A stretch of DNA of 64,000 nt, from positions 27,974 through 91,973 of the forward strand of contig NZ_JAGIBG010000023.1 of the NCBI RefSeq assembly GCF_017744435.1. The letters run 5' to 3'. Each line of letters starts with the position of its first letter. Position 1 is the first letter of the stretch. Position numbers and translations under genes: made by a program. Positions 44,779 to 52,610 of this stretch are shown in pieces. The notes under the pieces are model-generated. The model was not told the DNA's origin. It saw only the letters and a list, made by a program, of their open reading frames with translations, and searched no databases. The DNA comes from Pseudomonas sp. GTDB taxonomy: Bacteria; Pseudomonadota; Gammaproteobacteria; Pseudomonadales; Pseudomonadaceae.

Positions 44779-45711
44779 TTAACGCCAGTATCGTGCGTCA
44801 TCGACGATTTTGGCATGCCCTTCGAACAGCGCCGGCAGCTGCTCCTTGAGGTAGTCGATCCAGGTCCGCACCTTGGCATCCAGGTAATGCCGCGACGGGT
44901 AGATCGCATACAGCGCACTTTCACGTAGCCGATACGGCGCCAGCAAGCGCCGCAGACGCCCCTGCTCGATGGCCTGGCTGGCGGTGTAGAACGGCAGCAG
45001 GCCAATCCCCATCCCCAGTTCGCTGGCCACCAGCATGGCATCGGCGACGTTGGTCATGAAGCTGTCGCGCGGGGCGATCACGCAATGGTCCAGGCCTTGG
45101 GGGAACACCCAGTCACCTTCGTACATCGGGTAGGCCATGCGCAGGCAGCGGTGCTCGTGCAAGTCTTCCGGCCGCTCGGGGATGCCGTTCAGCTCCAGGT
45201 AGCTGGGTGCGGCGCAGGGGATGCTGAAGATGTTGCCCAGCGGCACGGCGATCAGCTGCGAATCGGGCAGCGCCTCGTCGACGGTGATCACCACGTCGTG
45301 CCCTTCGGCCAGCGGATCGGGGTTGCGCTGGGACAGGATCAGCTCGATCACCACTTCCGGGCAGATCGCGTTGTAGCCAGCCACCAGCGGCATCAGCAAC
45401 ATGCCCAGGCCATGCGGGCAATGCAGGCGCAGGCGGCCACGCGGGGTCAGGTGCGCGCCGCGGGCTTCGTCCATGGCCTCGTCGGTCAGCGCCATGATCT
45501 GCCGCGCCCGCTCCAGAAAACGCTCGCCCGCCTCGCTCATGCGCAAACGGCGGGTGGTGCGGTGCAACAGGCGGGTCTGCAGCTGGTTTTCCAGCTCGGC
45601 GACGATCCGCGACACCTGCGCCGCAGAAATGTCGAGGGCATTGGCGGCGGCGGCGAAACTGCCGCACTCCACCACCCGGGCAAAGGTACGCATGGCGTGC
45701 AGCATGTCCAT
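44779..45711 (-). CDS. LysR-family transcriptional regulator
   Basis: 310 residues; winged helix-turn-helix (1-60, 'FARVVECGSFAAAANALDISAAQVSRIVAELENQLQTRLLHRTTR') and a periplasmic-binding-like effector domain (about 90-300). It is of the CrgA/YafC-like subgroup that often controls an adjacent divergent gene. The neighbour facing away from it is the DUF2790 gene at 45837, with 125 bases between the starts. The effector is unknown. Confidence 0.93.
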   Translation of the reverse strand: MDMLHAMRTFARVVECGSFAAAANALDISAAQVSRIVAELENQLQTRLLHRTTRRLRMSEAGERFLERARQIMALTDEAMDEARGAHLTPRGRLRLHCPHGLGMLLMPLVAGYNAICPEVVIELILSQRNPDPLAEGHDVVITVDEALPDSQLIAVPLGNIFSIPCAAPSYLELNGIPERPEDLHEHRCLRMAYPMYEGDWVFPQGLDHCVIAPRDSFMTNVADAMLVASELGMGIGLLPFYTASQAIEQGRLRRLLAPYRLRESALYAIYPSRHYLDAKVRTWIDYLKEQLPALFEGHAKIVDDARYWR

Positions 45712-45836
45712 GGGGGCTGGGCTCCTTGATCGATCTTATTCGTACGTTCCAGGCAGGAATCTATCACGACTTAGCCCATTTATTGAGGATCACCAACGAA
45801 TACATCATTGGTAAAACATTGAAAAAGGAGCCTGCC

Positions 45837-46097
45837 ATGAAACGTTCGATCGCTGTTGTCGCCCTGTCTGCCGCCCTCGCCTCGTTCGGCGCCTTCGCCG
45901 ATGCCTCGTCCAGCCAACCCGCGGCCAGCAACTATGAATACGGCATGCCGCTGGATGTGGCCAAGGTCATCTCGATCACCCCGTCCAGCAACGCCGCCGA
46001 CTGCCAGGTCGGTACCGCGCACATGGTGTATGTCGACCACCAGGGCCAGAAACGCGAAGTTGACTACCGCGAAATGGGCAACTGCTCGCAGCAGTGA
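45837..46097 (+). CDS. Small periplasmic DUF2790 protein
   Basis: 86 residues with a signal peptide (about 1-21, cleavage after AFA) and the DUF2790 core 'YEYGMPLDVAKVISI' and 'C.VGTAHMVYVDHQGQ...YREMG.C', including two conserved Cys that could form a disulphide. These small proteins are abundant in pseudomonads and often induced by metal or other stress, but their function is unknown. Start ATG 45837 has a perfect AAGGAG six bases upstream. Confidence 0.9.
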   Translation: MKRSIAVVALSAALASFGAFADASSSQPAASNYEYGMPLDVAKVISITPSSNAADCQVGTAHMVYVDHQGQKREVDYREMGNCSQQ

Positions 46098-46098
46098 A

Positions 46099-46794
46099 TC
46101 AGGCCAGTACCGCGTTGATCCAGCCAATCTGCCGGGCGAAGTCACGCAACTTTTCTTGCGGGATGGCATCGCGGGCACGCTCGAAGTTGGTCAGGCTCTG
46201 CTGCTTCTGGCGCAGCATGCGCTGCCACTTGGTCACGAATGCCGGGCTTTTCTCGCGCATCAGCACAGGGCCGAAATACAGCTCTTCGGCACTGTAGGCC
46301 ACCACCTCGCAAGGTTCGGCGACGATGATCTCGTAGTCGAAACGGTTTTCCCGCAGCAGCTCTTCACTGACGATCCGGTAGCTGTTGTCCATCAGCCAGC
46401 CGCGCAATTCGCGCTCATCGCCATTGGGCTGCAGGATCAGGCGCTCACTGCCGTTCAGGCGCGCCTTGCCACGCTCAAGAATCTCACACATGGTCTTGCC
46501 ACCCATGCCGCACAGGCTGATGGCCGTGATGCGGTCGTCGGGCTCGATGGCCTCCAGGCCATCGGCCAGGCGTACGGTGACGGTTTCCGTCAGGCCATTG
46601 CGGCGCACGTTGCGCTGGGCCGAGGCATAGGGCGTCTGCGCCACCTCGCCAGCCACCCCGGCTTCGATCACACCGCGCAGCGCCAGTGCCACCGGCAGGT
46701 AGCCGTGGTCCGAGCCGATATCGGCCAGGCGTGCGCCCTGCGGCACATGCGCCGCCACACGCTCCAGGCGCATCGATAATGTCTGTTCGTTCAA
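46099..46794 (-). CDS. trmK: tRNA (adenine22-N1)-methyltransferase, TrmK family
   Basis: 231 residues from a TTG start (46794, AAGG eight bases upstream); the open frame extends further upstream but without a better site. Motif I 'LADIGSDHGYLP' binds SAM, and 'AISLCGMGGKTMCEIL' and 'ILQPNGDERELRGWL' are typical of the TrmK/COG2384 family, which methylates A22 of tRNA in Gram-positive bacteria. The same activity is assumed, not shown, here. It ends two bases from the stop of the convergent DUF2790 gene. Confidence 0.85.
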   Translation of the reverse strand: MNEQTLSMRLERVAAHVPQGARLADIGSDHGYLPVALALRGVIEAGVAGEVAQTPYASAQRNVRRNGLTETVTVRLADGLEAIEPDDRITAISLCGMGGKTMCEILERGKARLNGSERLILQPNGDERELRGWLMDNSYRIVSEELLRENRFDYEIIVAEPCEVVAYSAEELYFGPVLMREKSPAFVTKWQRMLRQKQQSLTNFERARDAIPQEKLRDFARQIGWINAVLA

Positions 46795-46934
46795 CTTCAG
46801 CACCTTGCTCAACAATCGGCGGCGATTCTGACCGCCGGGGCGCGGCTTTTCAATGCATAAGCGCCCACCGGCTCGACCCTTGCGACAGGCTCGCGTAGGC
46901 TTGCCGCTTTCCTTCCGTTGCAAGGCGAATACCC

Positions 46935-47294
46935 ATGGCAGATCTTATCTACACACCGGATTCCGACGCCGAGTCCATTTCCTCCGACGTCGCTGAGTAC
47001 AACGGCATCCTGGTGACCACGCAGATTCCGGCCGACCTCGATGCCGACATCACCCAGCAGAGCGAGAGCACCCTGCAGGCCCTGAAAGACGCCCTGGAAA
47101 AGGCCGGCAGCGGCATGGACCGGGTCATGCACCTGACCATCTACCTGACCGACATGGCCGACCGTGCTGCCTTCAACGAGGTGTACCAGCGCTTCTTCAG
47201 CAAGCCGTGGCCGGTGCGTGCCGCCGTTGGCGTGGCTGCACTTGCCTACCCGGAAATGCGCGTCGAAGTGACCGCCATGGCCGCCAAACGCTGA
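46935..47294 (+). CDS. RidA (YjgF/YER057c) family enamine/imine deaminase
   Basis: 119 residues. The family fold with 'GILVTTQIPAD', 'KAGSGMDRVMHLTIYLTDM' and 'PVRAAVGVAAL', whose Arg is the carboxylate-binding residue of active RidA. RidA proteins destroy reactive enamines made by PLP enzymes. It is transcribed away from trmK and ends in its own terminator. Confidence 0.9.
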   Translation: MADLIYTPDSDAESISSDVAEYNGILVTTQIPADLDADITQQSESTLQALKDALEKAGSGMDRVMHLTIYLTDMADRAAFNEVYQRFFSKPWPVRAAVGVAALAYPEMRVEVTAMAAKR

Positions 47295-47309
47295 TTACCG
47301 TTTTACCGG

Positions 47310-47337
47310 CTCCGCCTGCGGGCGGAGCTTTCTTTTC
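47310..47337 (+). terminator. Rho-independent terminator of the RidA gene
   Basis: An 8-bp perfect stem (gctccgcc/ggcggagc) with loop TGCG, followed by tttctttt. It lies between the RidA stop and the receptor start, so the receptor gene needs promoter activity within or before this short gap. Confidence 0.88.
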
Positions 47338-47353
47338 GAAAGCAGGACGCTGC

Positions 47354-49450
47354 ATGCAATTCCCCCCGTTTCGCCGCAAGGCCCTGATCGCCTTGCTTCC
47401 CGGTCTGTGCCCAGTGGTCCAGGCCGAACCCGCCACCCCCTTCAATCTGCTCGAACCGGTGGTCGTTACCGGCACCTACGCCCCCAACCCGAGCTTCGAC
47501 CTGCCCTACTCCATCGACACCGTCGAGCGCCAGCAGATCGCCGATGGCCAGCTGGGCGTCAACCTGTCGGAAGCGCTCAACCGCGTTCCTGGCCTGGTGG
47601 TGCAGAACCGCCAGAACTACGCCCAGGACCTGCAGATATCCTCGCGTGGCTATGGCGCCCGCTCGGCCTTCGGCATACGTGGCATCAAGCTGCTAAGCGA
47701 CGGCATCCCGGCCAGTACCCCGGATGGCCAGGGCCAGGCGGCCTCGTTGAACCTGGACGTGGCGGACCGTATCGAAGTGCTGCGCGGCCCGGCCTCTGCC
47801 CTTTACGGCAGCAATGCCGGGGGCGTGATCCAGATGTTCTCCCGCGACGGTTCGGGGCCGCCCAAGGTGGGCGCCGAAACTACCTTCGGCAGCGATGGCT
47901 TCAACAAGAACCACGTCTACAGCGAGGGCGGCAGCGAGCAGGCCGGCTTCCTGGTCGATGCCTCGCGCATGGACACCGACGGCTACCGCGACCACAGCGC
48001 CGCCCGCCGCGACCAGACCTTCGCCAAGGTGCACGTCAAGCCGGATGAAGACAGCCGTCTGGCGCTGATCTTCAGCACCCTGGAACAGAACGGTACCGAA
48101 GACCCGCTGGGCCAGACCTGGGATGCCTACAAGCACGACCCACGCTCGGTGGCGGCGCGCGCCGAGGAGTACGACACGCGCAAGAGCATCCACCACCAGC
48201 AGGTGGGCATGAACTACGAGCGTTACGTCGGCGAGGCGACCCTGCAGTTCAACCTGTATGCGGGCAAGCGCAGCGTCATCCAGTACCTGTCGATCCCCAA
48301 GGGCACCCCGGCGAACAACCGCGGTGGCGGCGTGGTCGACTTCGACCGCGAGTTCCACGGTGGCACCCTGCGCTGGATCCAGCCGGTCAACGCCGCCCCC
48401 GGCAACCTGACCCTGACCTTCGGTGCCGACTACGACCGTAGCCGCGACGACCGCCGTGGTTTCCAGAACTTCAGCGGCGACACCCTGGGTGTGAAAGGCG
48501 ACCTGCGCCGGGATGAAAAAGACACCGCCACCAGCCTCGATCCGTATGTGCAGGCCCACTGGGAACTGGAGCGCTGGACCGTGGATGCCGGCCTGCGCCA
48601 CAGCAGCATGGAGATGGAGGTGGACGACCACTTCCTGGCCAACGGCGATGCCAGCGGTTCGAAGAAATACCAGCGCACCACGCCGACCCTGTCGGTGATG
48701 TACGCCTTTACCCCCGACCTGCATGGCTACATCAGCGCCGGCCAGGGCTTCGAAACCCCGACCCAGGCCGAGATGGCCTATGCGCCCGGAGCCCTGGAAG
48801 GCTTCAACTTCGGCCTGGAACCGGCCACCAGCACCCAGTACGAACTGGGCCTGAAGATGCGCCCTGATGAGCGCACGCGAATCAATGCGGCGATCTTCGA
48901 GATCCGCACCAAAGACGAGATCGTGGTCGCGGCTTCGACCGATGGCCGCACCAGCTACCGCAACGCCGGCAAGACCCTGCGCCGTGGCTTCGAGCTGAGC
49001 GTGCAGCGTGAACTGAGCCCGCAGTGGCAGGCCAACCTGGCCTATACCCTGCTTGATGCCACCTACGACGAGGCCTTCACCCAGGGCACCACGACCATCG
49101 ACAAGGGCAACCAGCTGCCCGGCGTGCCGCGCAGCAGCCTGTTCGGTGAGCTGGTGTGGAAGCCGCGTGACGGCATCAGCATGGGGCTTGAAGGGCAGTA
49201 CCGGAGCAAGGTGTATGTCGAGGACACCAATGACCAGCATGCGGCGCCGGGTTATGCGGTGTTTAACTGGCGTACGCAGTTCCAGCAGCAGGTCGGGCCG
49301 TGGACGTTCCACCAGTTGGTGCGCCTGGACAACTTGCTGGACCGCCAGTATGTGGGCTCAGTGATTGTCGGCGATGGTAATGGCCGGTACTACGAGGCGG
49401 CGCCGGGCAGGTCCTGGTATGCCGGGGCCGGGCTGGCATACCAGTTCTGA
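47354..49450 (+). CDS. TonB-dependent outer-membrane receptor
   Basis: 698 residues. Signal peptide (about 1-24, ending VQA), TonB-box-like 'EPVVVTGTY', plug domain (about 50-165 with 'LSEALNRVPGLVV' and 'DRIEVLRGPASALYGSNAGGVIQ'), then a 22-strand barrel ending in aromatic Phe, as required for outer-membrane insertion. There is no N-terminal signalling extension, so it is not a transducer. Substrate (siderophore, metal or other) is not evident. Start ATG 47354 has AGGA six bases upstream; a much longer frame overlaps the RidA gene and is discarded. Confidence 0.93.
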   Translation: MQFPPFRRKALIALLPGLCPVVQAEPATPFNLLEPVVVTGTYAPNPSFDLPYSIDTVERQQIADGQLGVNLSEALNRVPGLVVQNRQNYAQDLQISSRGYGARSAFGIRGIKLLSDGIPASTPDGQGQAASLNLDVADRIEVLRGPASALYGSNAGGVIQMFSRDGSGPPKVGAETTFGSDGFNKNHVYSEGGSEQAGFLVDASRMDTDGYRDHSAARRDQTFAKVHVKPDEDSRLALIFSTLEQNGTEDPLGQTWDAYKHDPRSVAARAEEYDTRKSIHHQQVGMNYERYVGEATLQFNLYAGKRSVIQYLSIPKGTPANNRGGGVVDFDREFHGGTLRWIQPVNAAPGNLTLTFGADYDRSRDDRRGFQNFSGDTLGVKGDLRRDEKDTATSLDPYVQAHWELERWTVDAGLRHSSMEMEVDDHFLANGDASGSKKYQRTTPTLSVMYAFTPDLHGYISAGQGFETPTQAEMAYAPGALEGFNFGLEPATSTQYELGLKMRPDERTRINAAIFEIRTKDEIVVAASTDGRTSYRNAGKTLRRGFELSVQRELSPQWQANLAYTLLDATYDEAFTQGTTTIDKGNQLPGVPRSSLFGELVWKPRDGISMGLEGQYRSKVYVEDTNDQHAAPGYAVFNWRTQFQQQVGPWTFHQLVRLDNLLDRQYVGSVIVGDGNGRYYEAAPGRSWYAGAGLAYQF

Positions 49451-49457
49451 GCCTTTG

Positions 49458-49577
49458 AGGCTGCTTTGCAGCCCTTCGCGGCGGTTCGGCGGCCCGACTT
49501 GCCCGCTCCCACAGGTACTGCACTGGTTCTGGGCCTGTGGAAATCCTGTGGGAGCGGGTTTACCCGCGAAAGGGCCG
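49458..49577. repeat. Imperfect convergent REP-like pair
   Basis: Left arm gcccgctcccacagg (49500-49515) with an irregular outer part containing ggcggttcggcggcc; right arm cctgtgggagcgggtttacccgcgaaagg (49544-49577). They follow the receptor gene. Confidence 0.75.
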
Positions 49578-49674
49578 GACCTGGCCGCACACCTCTCGGC
49601 ACTCAAAGATGCCACCCGCCCCATTCCCCGCTACAATGCCGCCCTAAACCGTGACAGCCCGAACCTATAACGAC

Positions 49675-51675
49675 ATGTCCCTTCCAAAGAATCACCTGGA
49701 ACTGCTCAGCCCTGCCCGTGACGTGGCCATCGCCCGCGAGGCGATCCTGCACGGCGCTGATGCCATCTACATCGGCGGCCCGAGCTTCGGCGCGCGCCAC
49801 AACGCCTGCAACGAAGTCAGCGATATCGCCGAACTGGTCGAGTTCGCCCATCGCTACCATGCACGCGTGTTCACCACCATCAACACCATCCTCCACGACA
49901 ACGAGCTGGAACCGGCGCGCAAGCTGATTCACCAGCTCTACGACGCCGGCGTCGACGCGCTGATCGTGCAGGACCTGGGGGTGATGGAGCTGGATATCCC
50001 GCCCATCGAGCTGCATGCCAGCACCCAGACCGACATCCGCACCCTGGAGCGGGCCAAGTTCCTCGACCAGGCAGGGTTCTCCCAACTGGTACTGGCCCGC
50101 GAGCTGAACCTGCAGCAGATCCGCGCCATCGCCAGCGAAACCGACGCGGCCATCGAGTTCTTCATCCACGGTGCGCTGTGCGTGGCCTTCTCCGGCCAGT
50201 GCAACATCTCCCACGCCCAGACCGGGCGCAGCGCCAACCGCGGTGACTGCTCCCAGGCCTGCCGCCTGCCTTACACCCTGAAGGACGACCAGGGCCGCGT
50301 GGTGGCGTTCGAGAAGCACCTGCTGTCGATGAAGGACAACAACCAGACCGCCAACCTGGCCGACCTGGTCGATGCCGGCGTGCGCTCGTTCAAGATCGAG
50401 GGCCGCTACAAGGACATGGGCTATGTGAAGAACATCACTGCCCACTACCGCAAGGAACTCGACGCCATCCTCGAAGGCCGCCCGGAACTGGCCCGCGCCT
50501 CCAGCGGCCGTACCGAGCACTTCTTCCTGCCCGACCCGGACAAGACCTTCCACCGCGGCAGCACCGACTACTTCGTCACCGACCGCAAGGTCGACATCGG
50601 TGCCTTCGACTCGCCAACCTTCACCGGCCTGGCCGTGGGTGTGGTGGAAAAGGTCGGCAAGCGCGACATGCAGGTCGTCACCGAGGTGCCGCTGACCAAC
50701 GGCGACGGCCTCAACGTGCTGGTCAAGCGTGAGGTGGTGGGCTTCCGCGCCAACATCGCCGAGCCCCGTGGCGAGTTCGAGGAAGACGGCCAGAAGCGCT
50801 ACCGCTACCGCGTCGAGCCCAACGACATGCCGGAAGGCCTGCACAAGCTGCGGCCGAACCACCCGCTGTCGCGCAACCTCGACCACAACTGGCAGCAGGC
50901 CCTGCAGCGCACATCGTCGGAGCGCCGCGTGGGCGTGGAATGGCACGCGGTGCTGCGCGAGCAGCGCCTGATGCTGACCCTCGGCAGTGAGGAAGGCGTC
51001 AGCGTGCAGGTGGCCCTGGACGGCCCGTTTGGCGCTGCCAACAAGCCGCAGCAGGCACTGGACCAGCTGCACGACCTGCTCGGCCAGCTGGGCACCACGA
51101 TGTACCACGCCAACCGCATCGAGCTGGATGCGCCGCAGGCGTTCTTCATCCCCAACTCGCAGCTCAAGGCCCTGCGCCGTGAAGCCATCGAGGCGCTGAC
51201 CGAAGCACGCGTGCAGGCGCACCCACGTAGCGGGCGCAAAGCCGAGACCACGCCGCCACCGGTGTATCCGGAGTCGCACCTGTCGTTCCTGGCCAACGTC
51301 TACAACCAGAAGGCCCGCGACTTCTACCACCGCCATGGCGTGCAGCTGATCGACGCGGCGTACGAAGCCCATGAGGAACACGGCGAAGTGCCGGTGATGA
51401 TCACCAAGCACTGCCTGCGCTTCTCGTTCAACCTGTGCCCCAAGCAGGCCAAGGGCGTGACCGGCGTGCGCACCAAGGTGGCACCGATGCAGCTGATCCA
51501 GGGCGATGAAGTGCTGACCCTGAAGTTCGACTGCAAGCCCTGCGAAATGCATGTGATCGGCAAGATGAAGAACCACATCATCGACCTGCCGACACCGGGT
51601 AGCGCGGTGGCTCAGGTGGTGGGGCACATCAGCCCGGAAGACCTGCTCAAGACCATTCCGCGCGGGCCGCATTGA
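49675..51675 (+). CDS. rlhA: 23S rRNA C2501 hydroxylation protein RlhA (peptidase U32 family)
   Basis: 666 residues, close to E. coli RlhA (YdcP). The N-terminal U32 domain opens with 'LELLSPARDVAIAREAILHGADAIYIGGP', and 'FFIHGALCVAFSGQC.ISHAQTGRSANRGDCSQACRLPY' carries the conserved cysteines thought to hold a metal centre. The C-terminal domain contains 'HCLRFSFNLCPKQAKG' and 'FDCKPCEMHV'. RlhA introduces 5-hydroxycytidine in 23S rRNA using prephenate-linked chemistry. Start ATG 49675 gives the family N-terminus (MSLPKNHLELL). Confidence 0.93.
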   Translation: MSLPKNHLELLSPARDVAIAREAILHGADAIYIGGPSFGARHNACNEVSDIAELVEFAHRYHARVFTTINTILHDNELEPARKLIHQLYDAGVDALIVQDLGVMELDIPPIELHASTQTDIRTLERAKFLDQAGFSQLVLARELNLQQIRAIASETDAAIEFFIHGALCVAFSGQCNISHAQTGRSANRGDCSQACRLPYTLKDDQGRVVAFEKHLLSMKDNNQTANLADLVDAGVRSFKIEGRYKDMGYVKNITAHYRKELDAILEGRPELARASSGRTEHFFLPDPDKTFHRGSTDYFVTDRKVDIGAFDSPTFTGLAVGVVEKVGKRDMQVVTEVPLTNGDGLNVLVKREVVGFRANIAEPRGEFEEDGQKRYRYRVEPNDMPEGLHKLRPNHPLSRNLDHNWQQALQRTSSERRVGVEWHAVLREQRLMLTLGSEEGVSVQVALDGPFGAANKPQQALDQLHDLLGQLGTTMYHANRIELDAPQAFFIPNSQLKALRREAIEALTEARVQAHPRSGRKAETTPPPVYPESHLSFLANVYNQKARDFYHRHGVQLIDAAYEAHEEHGEVPVMITKHCLRFSFNLCPKQAKGVTGVRTKVAPMQLIQGDEVLTLKFDCKPCEMHVIGKMKNHIIDLPTPGSAVAQVVGHISPEDLLKTIPRGPH

Positions 51676-51690
51676 TCTGTAGCCTGTAAG

Positions 51691-51783
51691 GGCCTCTTCG
51701 CGGCTAAAGCCGCTCCCACAGGGTTTGCGCCAGTTTCAGATACGGCGCGGTCCCTGTGGGAGCGGCTTTAGCCGCGAAAGGGC
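51691..51783. repeat. Convergent REP-like pair upstream of nfxB
   Basis: Inverted copies gcggctaaagccgctcccac / gtgggagcggctttagccgc, about 30 bases apart. The same sequence subtype recurs downstream of nfxB at 52455-52526, so the gene is bracketed by alike REP pairs. Confidence 0.82.
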
Positions 51784-51800
51784 TGGCAAAGACACAAAAA

Positions 51801-51816
51801 TGTCTCACATGAGACA
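51801..51816 (+). promoter_or_regulatory. Candidate NfxB operator at the nfxB promoter
   Basis: A perfect inverted repeat TGTCTCA-ca-TGAGACA. It ends seven bases before the -35 hexamer of the predicted nfxB promoter. A related, imperfect copy occurs beside the mexC promoter at 58365-58380, as expected for a self-regulating repressor that also controls the pump. Confidence 0.6.
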
Positions 51817-51823
51817 CAAGGGC

Positions 51824-51851
51824 TTGATCCCCCTCCTGTTTCCTGCACAAT
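51824..51851 (+). promoter_or_regulatory. Predicted nfxB promoter
   Basis: -35 TTGATC (51824-51829), 16-base spacer, -10 CACAAT (51846-51851). Moderate match to sigma-70; the start codon at 51883 leaves a 5' leader of about 25 bases. The palindromic operator lies just upstream. Confidence 0.45.
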
Positions 51852-51882
51852 GCCAAGCATGCCACCCATGCGAGGCCCTTCG

Positions 51883-52440
51883 ATGCAACCCACGCCCCAC
51901 GACGAACGCCTGCTCAAGGCCCTGGCCCACGCCATCGTGGTCCACCCCCGCGCGACCCTCAAGGAACTGGCCGAGACCGCTGGCGTCAGCAAGGCCACCC
52001 TGCACCGCTTCTGCGGCACCCGCGACAACCTGGTGGCCATGCTCGAGAACCATGGCGAACACGTGCTCAATCAGGTCATCAGCAATGCCGCACTGACCAC
52101 GGCCGAACCGCTGGACGCCGTGCGCCACCTGATTGCCGAACACCTCAAGCACCGTGAAATGCTGGTGTTCCTGATGTTCCAGTACCGGCCCGATACCCTG
52201 CTCGGTGACAGTGAAGACCGCCGTTGGCTGGCGTACACCCAGGCAATGGACGGCTTCTTCCTGCGGGCACAGCAACTGGGCGTGCTGCGTATCGACATCA
52301 GTGCGGCGGTGTTTACCGAGATGTTCATCACCCAGATCTACGGCATGGTCGATGCCGAGCGGCGTGGGCGTGCGGCCAGTGCCAATTCGGCGCTGGCGCT
52401 GGAACAGTTGTTCCTGCATGGGGCCCTGGCCCCGACTTGA
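51883..52440 (+). CDS. nfxB: Efflux repressor NfxB
   Basis: 185 residues. The N-terminal helix-turn-helix 'HPRATLKELAETAGVSKATLHRFCGTRDNLV' and the C-terminal 'VYGMVDAERRGRAASANSALALEQLFLHG'-type segment match P. aeruginosa NfxB closely. NfxB represses mexCD-oprJ and its own gene; loss-of-function mutations cause fluoroquinolone resistance. The ATG at 51883 (GAGG seven bases upstream) gives the family length; the ATG at 51850 would add 11 residues. In P. aeruginosa the gene lies divergent from mexC, whereas here it lies convergent with oprJ at the other end of the pump operon. Confidence 0.92.
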   Translation: MQPTPHDERLLKALAHAIVVHPRATLKELAETAGVSKATLHRFCGTRDNLVAMLENHGEHVLNQVISNAALTTAEPLDAVRHLIAEHLKHREMLVFLMFQYRPDTLLGDSEDRRWLAYTQAMDGFFLRAQQLGVLRIDISAAVFTEMFITQIYGMVDAERRGRAASANSALALEQLFLHGALAPT

Positions 52441-52454
52441 ATTCGGCGCTGGAT

Positions 52455-52526
52455 TCTTCGCGGCTAAAGCCGCTCCCACAGGGACCGCGCATACCCTGAG
52501 GGAGCGGCTTTAGCCGCGAAAGGGCC
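52455..52526. repeat. Convergent REP-like pair downstream of nfxB
   Basis: Inverted copies cttcgcggctaaagccgctc and its reverse with a short spacer of about 12 bases; the right copy has gagggagcgg in place of gtgggagcgg. Same subtype as the pair at 51691-51783. Confidence 0.8.
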
Positions 52527-52540
52527 AGTAGCCCTGACAC

Positions 52541-52574
52541 AAAAAAAGGCCCCTGGGCACAAGTCCCAAGGGCC
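52541..52574 (-). terminator. Rho-independent terminator of mexCD-oprJ
   Basis: Read on the minus strand: a 10-bp stem (ggcccttggg/cccaggggcc, one G-T pair) with loop ACTTGTG followed by seven T. It ends 36 bases or so after the oprJ stop. Confidence 0.9.
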
Positions 52575-52610
52575 AGAGCGGTTGGATCATCCAACCAAAG
52601 GAGCCTGTGC

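Noticed and set aside
47207..47353. N-terminal extension of the TonB receptor
   Set aside because: It overlaps the RidA gene and its terminator and would bury the signal peptide; the ATG at 47354 has a good ribosome site.
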